A stretch of DNA of 64,000 bases from Closterium sp. NIES-65. Its lineage: Eukaryota; Streptophyta; Zygnematophyceae; Desmidiales; Closteriaceae. Location: NCBI GenBank assembly GCA_948144175.1, contig CANXME010001469.1:124001-188000 (forward strand), read 5' to 3'. This document shows positions 25,301-37,300 of the stretch, piece by piece. Under the pieces are notes generated by a model. The model made no database searches and was not told where the DNA came from. It worked only from the letters and a program-made list of their open reading frames with translations. A program made the translations under genes and the position numbers. Numbering within the stretch: position 1 is the stretch's first letter; the number at the start of each line of letters is the position of its first letter.

Positions 25301-28300
25301 GACTTCACGTAGGCGAGTCCAGCAGTGTCCGCTGTGGCAAAGACCAAGTCGTCGACGTACACGAGGATGTAGAACGGCAGCAGTGAAGTGTCGGTGCGCA
25401 GAAACAGCGACGGGTCAGCAGTAGAAGGAGCAAACCCAAGAGCCGCAAGCGTAGTCCTCAGTGTGTCGTGCCACTCACGCGGTGCCTGGCGGAGACCGTA
25501 GACTGGCCGTCGGAGGCTCCACTGGGTGCCAGGAGGGAAAGTCCCAGTGAAGCCAGGTGGACGGCGCAGCCAGATCTCCTCGTGCAGGCTACCCTGCAGG
25601 AACGCAGTGCTGAAGTCGAGAGAGTGAAGCTCGTAGTCGCGCTGAGCGGCTATGTGCAGCAGCACCCGAAGAGTGGTCATCTTCGGGGTGGGAGAGAAGG
25701 TCTGAAAGTAGTCAACTCCCTGCCGCTGACTGAAGCCACGAGCAACGTACCGCGCCTTGAAGACAGGTGGAGAGCCCGGCGGCCGCTTCACCCGGAAGAT
25801 CCAAATGCCACTGACGATGTTCGCCCCAGGAGGGGGAACTGCGTCAACGTAGGTGCCTGTGGACTTCCAAGAAGCCATCTCTGCATCCATAGCTGCCTGC
25901 CACTGAGAGGAGTAGGGACCCTCTACGGCCTCCGCGTAAGAACGCGGAGTCGGGATGTCTAGTGCATCCGGGTCTCCCTCAGGGGCAAGCAGTACAGACG
26001 CGAGATGAGGTGAAGCAGCCGCTAGACACTGTAACTCCTCCTGTCTGTCCTCTAGGACGTCCGTGCCAAGAGCACACTCACCCCCGACGGACGGAGGACA
26101 GACAGACGCAGACTCAGCAACAAGACCAGCAGCGTAGTCGAGACGACAGCGAGCAGCAAAGTCAACGAGCTCAGCGACTAGAGCAGACGCAGCAGTGGAC
26201 TCAAAAGAGGGGTCAGTGACGACAGTAGCAAGCAGACGCGTGATAGTAGGACTGGCAGCGCGAAGAGAGTCCGACTCAGGGTCGGCAAGCGCAGGAAGAG
26301 AGGACTCAGGAGGAGAAGGCAAAGGGGCACGCAGAGGAGCAGTGGACGGACGCAGAGACATCCGGTGCGTGCCAGGGACAGGAGGAGGACGCTGACGCGA
26401 ACCGCGACCACTAGCGCGAGCAGCACGAACAGGCGACGCGGGACGAGACGCAGGCTCACGACGCTCAGCAAGACCTCCAGTAGGACCAGTGTAAGGAGAG
26501 GGAGCAGGCAGAGGAGAGGAAGGCTCCAACAGTGACTGCGACTGGACAGGCTGTGGACACTCTACCGAAGGAGAAAGACCAAGAACCTGCTGTAGGAGCG
26601 GAACGAAGTACGGCCGAGGCCGCGCGGCAGCTCTAGACTCAGCAGGGACAGCACCAGCACCCTCAGCGACAGCACCAGCGCCACCAACACCTCCAGCGGC
26701 AGGACCTCCAGCAGCACCAGCAGTAGAACCACCGCCAGGACAGACAGCAGTAGTCTCAGCACCAACACCCTCAGCAGCTCCAGCTCCAGTAGGACCCGCA
26801 GGCCCAGCAGCTCCGGGACCGGCAGCACCAACACCCTCGACGGTCGACGAAGCTCCAGCTCCAGCAGCACTCCTCCAGCGGCGAGCAAACCACTCGCGCA
26901 GCTCCTGTGGAGAGAGGGGCTCCCGGCGAGACGCAGCAGCAGGAGAAACCCCAGGCTCAGCAGCTCCAGACTCAGCACCCCCAGGCACAGCAGCTCCAGA
27001 CGTAGCACCCCCAGGCTCAGCAACTCCAGACTCAGCACCTCCAGGCTCAGCAGCTCCAGACTCAACACCCCCAGGCTCAGTAGCTCCAGCTCCAGTAGGA
27101 CCTGCAGGCCCAGTAGCTCCGGGACCGGCAGCACCCGCAGCAGGCGAAGAAGCTCCAGCTCCAGCAGCACGCCTCCAGCGGCGAGCAAACCACTCGCGTA
27201 GCTCCTGTGGAGAGAGCGGCTCCCGCCGAGACGGAAGAACCGGAGAGCCGCCAGGTCCAGCAGGCGCAGGCTCCGCACCTCCAGGCCCAGCACCCCCAGG
27301 CTCAGCAGCTCCTGACGTAGCACCCTCCGGCTCAGCACCCCCCGGCTCAGCACCCCCAGACTCAGCACCCCCCGGCCTCGCACCCCCAGGCTCAGCACCC
27401 CCAGGCTCAGCACCCCCAGCAGCAGCACCAGACTCAGCAGCAACCTCGACTGGCTCGACCGTGTCTACCTGGGACACACCCGAAGGGGCAGGAACCTGAG
27501 GGGGGAGGGGGTCTACCGGGGGGGGAACTGGTACCAGGAAGTCCGGTGGGGGGGGAAGGGAAGGAGTACGGTAGGGGAAGAGGCGGTAGAAGGGGACTGA
27601 CTCGTCGAACGTGACGTCCTGGGAGGACAGAACACGACGAGAGGAGGGGTGGTAGAACTGCCACCCTGGAGCGTCAGGGGGGAAGCCAAGGAAGACACAG
27701 GGAGCAGCACGGGGGGACAGCTTGTCCGCAGACAAGTCGCAGACAAACGCCCGAGATCCCCAGACACGGAACGCAGACGCATCGCCGACCTTCCCCCTCC
27801 ACAGTAACACTGGGGACATCGCGGGCCGAGAGACCCTGGGGTGAAGGTTGAGCTGATGCGCCGCGTACCGAACCGCAAACGGCCACAGAAAATGGGGGGC
27901 AGCCGCATGCATCATGGACGTACGAGCGACATCCATGACCATGCCAATGCGGCGCTCAGCAATCCCATTTTGCTGTGGAGAGTCCGGAAGCGTAAAGGTC
28001 TGGCGGATCCCCTGTGCACGACAGTAGTCTCGCAGAAGGCGAGAGGAGAACTCCCCACCTCGGTCAGAGTGCAGACGCAGAACAGGAAAGTCCGAGCCGA
28101 AGCTCCTCCTGAGCTGGAGACGAGCCTCGCGGATCCAGTCGATCAGCACCTCAGTGACAGCACCCTTGCTGCGCAAGGGGAAGACTGAGGTGTAACGCGA
28201 GTAGTCGTTATCCACCAACAGGAAGTAGCGCTCGTGACCCTGCCCACGGACGGGGGCCGGGCCCCACACGTCCATGTGAAGCGTCTGCAGAGGAGCCTCT

Positions 28301-31300
28301 GTCGGGGGAAACTGGGAGGAGTGAGGAGCAGCCCTGAGGCGCCCCTCAACACAGGGGACACAGGAAGGTCCTGGTCCCGAAGGAAGGGGAGGGAGAGACT
28401 GGGGAAGACCAGAGACAAGGACACGGGAAGCCATGCCCCGAAGACGGGGCAAGGAGGGGTGGCCTAGACGGTGGTGCCACAGAAGAGTCTCGTGAGACAG
28501 GAGGCGACACGAACAGGGGGCAGACTCAGGACCAGACCTGGACGCAGCAGCAAACACCTGACCCGACGCTGCTACCTGACCGGACGCGGGGACAGGAGGA
28601 GACTCAGTGGTCAGGGTGTAGAGGCTCGACCCCGGCCGACGCGAGAACGTGGCCAGGTGCCGGCCTGTGCGTGCGTCCGTGCAGTGGGTCACCCGCTGAC
28701 TCGCAGGAGTGAACTGGTGAACCCCCGCATCCTGTAGGTCTGCACCACTCACCAAGTTCGTCGAGAACGAGGGGAGGTACAGGCCAGACAGGGTGCCCGA
28801 GGGGGCAGCCGGACACGGGAGGACAGTGGAGAAGTGAGCGAGGACAGGACCCCCAGAGGGGTCAGCCAGGGAGACTGCAACCGGCCGACCAAGCGGCGTG
28901 AGTGTGGTGCGGTCCCGAAAGAAGGAGCGAGAAGCCCCAGAGTCAAGTGTAAAGGTGAGGGAGGCCGAAGCCAACGCGGTACCTGAGAGCGCAGCCTCAC
29001 CCGCACCTGAGGAAGCAGACTCACTAGCACCTAGAGCAGCAGCCGCACCTGTACCTGGAGCAGGAGACTCACTAGCACCCAGAGCAGCAGCCTCACCAGT
29101 AGCTAGAGCAGCAGGTCCTATACCTGGGTCAGGCGGGACGCACAGGTGACCGGCACGGTCAGCACTAGTAGGCAATGCATACATGGCAGTGAGAATAGCA
29201 TCATAGTCAAGAGCATATATATCTACCCTCTGCCTAAGCAACTCCACCCAGTCGGGAAGCTCAGCCTCGTCGCCAAACACGGTACGCCAGGCATCGCTCA
29301 GACGGGCGAAGCAGCGGGACGGTGTATGACTACGTGTCCCACAAGGCTGACCAGTCCGAGTACCAGTGCGAATCACGTAAGAGCAGCGAACAGCACTGAG
29401 AGACCCTCCACTCTGAGCGTACCACTCACGAAGCTGGCGAGGCGTGAGAGACACGCGAGAGGGTCGCGGGAGCTGCATCTGGCCGCCACCACGAGGAGAA
29501 GCAGCAGGAGTGGTAGTAGGAGTAGCGTCGCCACCCCTACAGCCCCAACCAGCGTACCACTAACGCAGCTGCTGGGGCGTGAGGGACTCACGCAGGCGTC
29601 GCTGGGGCTGCATCTGGCTCCGCAAGTAGAAGCAGGAGCAGGACTAGCAGCAGGAAGGCAGGCAGCCAGGCAAGCCAAAAGGCAGGCAGGCAGGCAAGCA
29701 GGCGACGCGCAGCGTGCTAGCAGGGCAAGAGCTCACCAGTGGTGGGAAGAGTAGGCTCGGCGACTCAGCGGCTCGGCAGCTCGGCGGCTCGGCGGCTCGG
29801 GCGACTCGGGCGGCTCGGCGGCAAGGCGGCTCGGCAGCAACTGCAGCTCAGCAGCTCGGTGACTCGGCGGCTCGGCGGCAGGGCGGCTCGGCTGCTGGGC
29901 GGCTCGGGTGCAGGGCGGCTCGGCGGTGGGGCGGCTCGGCTGCTGCAGTGGGAGATGAAGGAGGAGGAGAAGCAGGGGAGGCCACACACCTGCCACCCCC
30001 CTGCTGGCCTCTCCCGTCGCCTGTCGAGGCGACCTGAGGGGGCCGCTTGCGGCTCGGGGGTGGGGCGGCTCGGCTGCTGCAGGTGAGCGGCTCGGCTGCT
30101 GTAGTGGGAGATAAAGGAGGAGGAGAAGCAGGGGAGGCCACACACCTGCCACCCCTCTGCTGGCCTCTCCCGCAAGCGGCCCCCTCAGGTCGCCTCGACA
30201 GGCGACGGGAAAAGGGGGGGTGGGTGGTGGGGGCCGGTAGGTGCAGCGGCGGGGCCAGCAGGTGCAGTTGCGGGGCCGGTAGAAGGGGACGGCAGGAGCC
30301 GTCAGGAGGGGACGGCGGGGCCGTCAGGAAGGGACGGCGGGGCCGTCACGAAGGGACGGCGGGGCCGTCAGGAGGTGACCGGGCCGCGACGGGGGCAGGC
30401 GGCGGGGCCGCGTAAGGGCCTGGGCGGGGCCGCGACAGAGTCGTCGGCGGGGCCGCGTGAAAGCCGGGGCGGGGCCGCGTAGAAGCCGGGGCGGGGCCGC
30501 GCGAGAGCAGGCGGCGGGGCCGCGAAGGAGCCGGGGCGGGGCCGCGTGAGAGCAGGCGGCGGAGCCGCGTAAGGGCCTGGGCGGGGCCGCGACAAAGCCG
30601 TCGGCGGGGCCGCGTGAAAGCCGGGGCGGGGCCGCGTAGAAGCCGGGGCGGGGCCGCGCGAGAGCAGGCGGCGGGGCCGCGAAGGAGCTGGGGCGGGGCC
30701 GCGTGAGAGCAGGCGGCGGAGCCGCGTAAGGGCCTGGGCGGGGCCGCGACAAAGCCGTCGGCGGGGCCGCGTGAAAGCCGGGGCGGGGCCGCGTAGAAGC
30801 CGGGGCGGGGCCGCGCGAGAGCAGGCGGCGGGGCCGCGAAGGAGCTGGGGCGGGGCCGCGTGAGAGCAGGCGGCGGAGCCGCGTAAGGGCCTGGGCGGGG
30901 CCGCGACAAAGCCGTCGGCGGGGCCGCGTGAAAGCCGGGGCGGGGCCGCGTAGAAGCCGGGGCGGGGCCGCGCGAGAGCAGGCAGCGGGGCCGCGAAGGA
31001 GCCGGGGCGGGGCCGCGTGAGAGCAGGCGGCGGGGCTGCGACAGAGAGGGCGGCGGGGCCGCGTCAGTGAAGGCGGCGGGGCCGCAGGGGAAATGGCGAC
31101 CCGAGGGGTCGCTAAAAAAAGATCGCGCCTCGGGGGGCGCTTCGGTGGGCCCAAAAAAAAAACGGTCCGTAGAAGGACCCGCTCTATACCATGTGAGAAT
31201 GGATGAACTAGCAGTGAAAAATGAGTACAAGTAGGAAATGTCAGATTATTATAGCTGATGCATGTTTGTAGGCTATAGTGGGGTAGCACATATGGGGTAC

Positions 31301-34300
31301 AGTTTGCTAGGGTTGTATTTGTACCCAACTCTGACTTAGTCAATTCATTCCTGTTCAGTTAGTTTCACATGGTATAGAGCGGGTCCCTCCTAAGGACCGT
31401 TCTTTGGGCCCACCCACGATTTTTTTTTTTTTTTTTCCTGCCCGGAGCGCGCCCTATTCTCCCCGAGGCGCGCTCCCCCTAGTGCGCGTCGAGCTGCCCT
31501 TGTGGCGCCCCGAGAGTCGCGCGCGCGACTCATTTTTTTTCGCGCGCGCGGCCCAGGCCCCACTTCGCGCGGCCCTTACAGCCGCGCCGCGCCGCCCTCT
31601 CGGCTCTGCCGCGCCGCGCCGCCCTCAAGACGGCTGCGCGGCCTCTTCGTCGCTGCAGCAGGCCCCCCCCGCTGCACCTCTGTCGGCCCCGCAGCCGCCT
31701 TACCTGACGGCCGCCGCCTCACCTGACGGCCCGCCGCCTCGACTTCTGGCCCGCCACCTCACCAGACGGCCCCCCCGCCTCACCTGACGGCCCACCGTCT
31801 CACCTGCTGGCCCGCCACCTTACCCGACGGCCCCGCCGCCTCACCTGACGGCCCGCCGCCACCTTACCTGACGGCCCCGCCGCCTCACCTGACGGCCCGC
31901 CGCCTCACTTACTGGCCCGCCACCTGACCTGACGGCCCCGCCGCCTCACCTGACGGCCCGCCGCCTCACCTGCTGGCCCGCCACCTCACCTGACGGCCCG
32001 CCGCCTCACCCGCTGGCCCGCCACCTGACCTGACGGCCCCGCCGCCTCACCTGCTGGCCCGCCACCTGACCTGACGGCCCCGCCGCCTCACCTGACGGCT
32101 CGCCACCTCGCCTGCTGGCCCGCCACCTGACGGCTCCGCCGTCCCCTGCCCCGGCCGCGCCGCTGCACCCTGACGGCCCCGCCGTCCCCTGTCCCGGCCC
32201 CGCAGCTGCACCCTGACGGCCCCGCCGAGCCGCCCAGCAGCAGCCGAGCCGCCCAGCCGCAGCCGAGCCGCCCAGCAGCAGCTGAGCCGCCCAGCAGCAG
32301 CTGAGCCGCCCAGCAGCAGCCGAGCCGCCCAGCAGCAGCCGCGCCGCCCAGCAGCAGCCGAGCCGCCCTGCAGCAGCCGAGCCGCCCAGCAGCAGCCGAG
32401 CCGCCCAGCAGCAGCCGAACCGCCCGGTACCCGAGCTACCCGAGCCGCCCGAGCCGCCCGAGCCGCCCGAGCCGCCCGACCCAGCCCGAGCTGCCTGCTG
32501 CTGTCCTACCCGACTCTCCTAGCCCGGTGAGACTTTCAGCTGCTGCCATGGCCACCCCCAATGTTCTTACTTTTGACGCTGAGGGGAGGGCCATTGACTT
32601 TGCCGTCTGGATTGAAGACCTGCAGCTGTACTTACTGTGTGATGCGATAGATGAGGTCTCTCTCTTTGACTTTGTCTCTGGCGCTGTCCCTGCCCCGCCT
32701 GCTGATGCTGACTCTGCTGCTCGCTCCAAGTGGGCGACCCGCGATGCTGCTGCACGTCTTGCTGTGCGTCGCCACCTCCCTTCCTCTGAGCGTGCCCACT
32801 TTATTCAGTGCAAGACCGCTCAGGCCTTGTACGACGCTGTAGTTGCACGCTACTCCTCCCCTTCCTCCGCTACCCTTAGCCGCCTCATGCTACCGTTCCC
32901 CTGGGGGTGCTGAGCCTGGGGGTGCTGAGCCTGGGGGTGCTGTGCCTGGGGGTGCTGAGCCTGGGGGTGCTGAGCCTGGGGGTGCTTCGTCTCGCCGGGA
33001 GCCACTCTCCCCACAGGAGCTGCGTGAGTGGTTTACCAGGCGCTGGAGGCGTGCTGCTGGTGCTGGTGGTTCTTCGCCTGCAGTGGGTACTGCTGCCGCG
33101 CGTCCCGACGGTGCTCGTACTGTGGGTGCTGGAGCTGCTCGGTCTGAGAGTTCTCCTGGAGCTGGTACTGCTGAGGGTGTTGGCGCTGAGCCTGCCGCTG
33201 GTGGTCCGACTCACAGTGCTCCTGGTGCTGCTGCTGGGGGTTCTGGAGCTTCTGGAGGTGCTGCTGGAGGTGCTGCTAGCGTGGGTCCTCCTGACGGGGG
33301 GACTGGTGCTGTTCCTGCTGTTTCTGGTGTCGCCGTGCGGCCTCGACCGTACTTCGTTCCGCTCCTACAGCAGGTTCTTGGTCTTGCACCTCCTCCTGCT
33401 TCCTTAGAGGGTCCACAGCCTGTTCGGTCACAGCCACAGCTACAGCCTGCCTCCCCTTTGCCTGCTCCTTCTCCCTACGCTGGTCCGACTGGAGGTCTTA
33501 CTGAGCGTCGTGAGCCTGCGTCTTGTCCTGCGTCGCCTGTTCGTACTGAGCGCGCTAGTGGTCGCGGGTCGCGTCAGCGTCCTCCTCCTGTCCCTGGCAC
33601 GCACCGGATGTCACTGCGTCCGTCCACTGCTCCTCTGCGTGCCCCTTTGCCTTCTCCTCCTGCTTCCTCTCTTCCTGCTCTTGCCGACCCGGAGTCGGAC
33701 TCTCTTCGTGCTGCCAGTCCTACTGTCACGCGTCTCCTTGCTACTGCTGTCACTGACCCTTCCTTTGAGTCGTCTGCTGCGTCTGCCCTTGTCACTGAGC
33801 TTGTCGACTTTGCTGCGCGCTGTCGTCTAGACTACGCTGCTCGTCTTGTCGCTGAGTCTGAGTCCGCCTGTCCTCCGTCCGTCGGGGGTGAGTGTGCCCT
33901 TGGCACGGACGTCCTAGAGGACAGGCAGGAGGAGTTACAGTGTCTAGCGGCTGCTTCACCTCATCTCGAGTCTGTACTGCTTGCCCCTGAGGGAGACCCG
34001 GATGCACTAGACATCCCGACTCCGCGTTCTTACGCGGAGGCCGTAGAGGGTCCCTACTCCTCTCAGTGGCAGGCAGCTATGGATGCAGAGATGGCTTCCT
34101 GGAAGTCCACAGGCACCTACGTTGACGCGGTTCCCCCTCCTGGGGCGAACATCGTCAGTGGCATGTGGATCTTCAGGGTGAAGCGGCCGCCGGGCTCCCC
34201 GCCTGTCTTCAAGGCGCGTTACGTGGCTCGTGGCTTCAGTCAGCGGCAGGGAGTTGACTACTTTCAGACCTTCTCTCCCACCCCGAAGATGACCACTCTT

Positions 34301-37300
34301 CGGGTGCTGCTGCACATTGCCGCTCAGCGCGACTACGAGCTTCACTCCCTCGACTTCAGCACTGCGTTCCTGCAGGGTAGCCTGCACGAGGAGATCTGGC
34401 TGCGCCGTCCGCCTGGCTTCACTGGGACTTTCCCTCCTGGCACCCAGTGGAGCCTCCGACGGCCAGTCTACGGTCTCCGCCAGGCACCGCGTGAGTGGCA
34501 CGACACACTGAGGACTACGCTTGCGGCTCTTGGGTTTGCTCCTTCTACTGCTGACCCGTCGCTGTTTCTTCGCACCGACACTTCCCTGCCGCCGTTCTAC
34601 ATCCTCGTGTACGTCGACGACTTGGTCTTTGCCACAGCGGACACTGCTGGACTCGCCTACGTAAAGTCCGAGCTGCTGAAGAGACACACGTGCACTGACC
34701 TGGGTGAACTGCGCAGCTACCTTGGCTTGCAGATCACTCGGGACAGAGCACGTCGCACCATTACCCTGACTCAGTCACACATGGTGCAGCAGGTCCTTCA
34801 GCGCTTCGGCTTCACGTACTCCTCGCCTCAGGCCACTCCTCTGCCTACTCGCCACTCACTCTCAGCTCTGCCTTCGGATGAGTCCGTAGAGTCGAGTGGT
34901 CCGTATGCAGAGCTTGTTGGCTGCCTCATGTACCTGATGACCTGCACACGACCTGACCTTGCATACCCTCTGAGCATTCTTGCACGCTATGTTGCTCCTG
35001 GGAGACACAGACCGGAGCACATGGCTGCAGCGAAGAGGGTATTGCGCTACCTGTGCAGTACGTCGGGCATGGGGCTAGTGCTTGGAGGGCGGAGTCCAGT
35101 GGTCCTTACCGGCCACGCGGACGCTTCTTGGGCTGACGACCAGGCTACGCAGCGGTCGTCGCAGGGTTACACCTTCAGCCTTGGTTCCGGTTCTGTCTCG
35201 TGGCGGTCTACTCGCTCGTCTTCGGTTCTTGGCTCCAGTTGTGAGGCTGAGATCTACGCCGGGGCCATGGCTGCACAGGAGCTTCGCTGGCTCACCGACC
35301 TGCTGACCGACCTTGGAGAGCCGCCTCGTTCTCCTCCAGTGCTGTACGTAGACAACAAGGCCATGCTGGCCTTGTGTCGAGAGCAGCGCTTGGAGCACAG
35401 AACGAAGCACATTGCTCTCCGCTACTTCCTTGCTCGTGAGCTGCAGCAGCGTGGTCAGTTGCGACTTGCTTACGTGGCCTCTGAGGCCAACACTGCTGAT
35501 GTGTTCACCAAGGCACTTGCGCCTTGTGACCATCAGCGCTTTTGTACCCAGCTGGGTCTTGTACCTGTCTTGCCTCACTTGCTCTCTTCTTGAATTTACT
35601 TGTACTTTGTCATATATATACCTGCTCCTGCTTGTCTAGTTTTATATATATGTCTGTACTCCTGCATGTGAACTGGCCTCTGGCCCTGCTCTTGTGCTCG
35701 GACTGTGTGGTGACTTTGTGATCCACCCTGAGCTTGCTTTGCTTGACTGGTCTTGTGACCCCTTGTTCTCCCCCACTTTGCCTATGGGGGTGTGTCAGAT
35801 TATTATAGCTGATGCATGTTTGTAGGCTATAGTGGGGTAGCACATATGGGGTACAGTTTGCTAGGGTTGTATTTGTACCCAACTCTGACTTAGTCAATTC
35901 ATTCCTGTTCAGTTAGTTTCACAGGAAACCCTAGAATTGTGTACCCCCTATAGGCTAACCCACTGTAGCCTACACAAGCATAACATATATAATGTTTGAC
36001 AGTTAGAGACCGTGCAGTATTGCTGGGAACGGGATGGACTGGATCCGGCGGAGTTCTTCAGGCGGATGGTGGTTACACTGGCCGGAGAGGCCGAGACATT
36101 TTACCGTATGACGCGTCAAGACGTACTCGATGAGCTGGCCTGCGGAGAAATCGAGAATCCAACGGCGCGGTTCGTCGAACTTTTGAAGAAGGAGTTCCTG
36201 GGGCAAACTAAGGCGCGGGTAGAGGAGTTTCGGGAGTTTCGGCGGGGAAAAGACGAATCTCTGCTCGCATACTACTGCCGGCTAAGGGAACTGGCGGAAG
36301 ATTTAGAAAGCCGAGACGAACGGCTGCTGGTCCGGAAGTTCGTACGGGGTTTGGACGAGGAACTCCGGAGCGTGGTGCGGAACACCGTCTACGGAGTGGG
36401 GGCAGATATCACCCTGAAAGAGGTGTACGGATTAGCGAAGCGCACGGAACACGCACAACGGATGCTAGATTTGGAAGACAGCGACGCACGGCCTAAACCC
36501 AAGTCGGCTTGGGCAGCGGCAGCGATAACGGAGACGCCAACGGGAGGCGCGTCAAGGAGCAACGCTCGCCGCTGTCACGAATGCGGGGAACCCGGTCACC
36601 TGAAGCGCGAATGCCCTAGGTTACCAGCCTGCGAGAATTGCGGGAAGCGGGGACACAAAGAAGACGCGTGTTATAGCCGGCGTCGCCTCGAAGATACGGC
36701 TAGCAAGGAAGAGCTACAGGCGGAGATCAAACGGTTGCAGCTGAGACTAGGGCAGAAGCCGCAGCCGGAGCTGAAGGCTCGGGCCATGCTAGCGTATGAA
36801 GAGGTCGAAGGGGAAGAGGAAGGTGAAGGGGAGTATCTGCGGACGGGCGGATTTATGGCGTTTCCACGAGACAGGGACGATTTGGAGCTCAGAATGAGAG
36901 GGAGTCAATCCTCCGAAAGCCGCACGAGCCGGGTGCGGGAGCCTCGAGGGAATCGGCAGGAAGGGAGTAGTACTTCCGAGCTGAGGCGCCACCCCAACGA
37001 ACGGCAGGTGTGCCAGGCCTCGGTCCTGGTAGCAGAAAAAGGGAGCCTGACGGTGGGAGGGCTTCCAGTGGGGCAGGCGATCGTAGACACAGGTGCTCAC
37101 TATGTGTTGATCGGCAAAGGGTTGGCAAAACAACTGAAGCTAGACTTACCCGGGAGGCTCGTGCAGCGGGGCATTCTTCTCATGACTGCGGAAGGGGGAG
37201 AGCCGAAGTGGATGCCGCGGACAGTGCGGCCCATCGAGATCGTGTTGCTCCCCGGGACGGACAAGGAATGCTGCATCCGCGTGACCTGTGGCGTCTCGGA

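Larger units (their letters stand above)
31239..35923 (+). mobile_element. Element G: short-LTR Copia element, youngest of the nest
   Basis: The two 131-bp LTRs (31239-31369 and 35793-35923) are identical by eye. The target duplication is GGAAA (31234-31238 and 35924-35928). The primer binding site TGGTATAGAGCGGG starts at 31370. Parts seen are leader, gag N terminus, linker, reverse transcriptase and RNase H; no integrase is seen. Length 4.7 kb. The LTRs group with those of element I. It is the innermost, and by LTR comparison the most recent, insertion of the nest. Confidence 0.93.
24050..36001 (-). mobile_element. Element F: short-LTR Copia element, minus orientation
   Basis: The 120-bp LTRs are at 24050-24169 and at 31192-31238 plus 35929-36001, with one difference between them. 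The target duplication is GTTAG (24045-24049 and 36002-36006). Element G is inserted in the upstream LTR. On the minus strand the primer binding site reads TGGTATAGAGCGGG. It has a long intact-looking pol frame (24376-29478), but I do not recognise the usual N-terminal gag of this lineage. The LTR sequence groups with that of J. Young. Confidence 0.92.

Noticed and set aside
30417-31060. CRISPR-like array
   Set aside because: The 157-bp units are contiguous GC-rich modules without unique spacers, in a eukaryotic retroelement leader.
30324-31343. 300-codon Pro/Ala/Arg frames in the element F leader
   Set aside because: They arise from stop-poor GC-rich satellite sequence and lie in an untranslated leader position; several frames are open at once.
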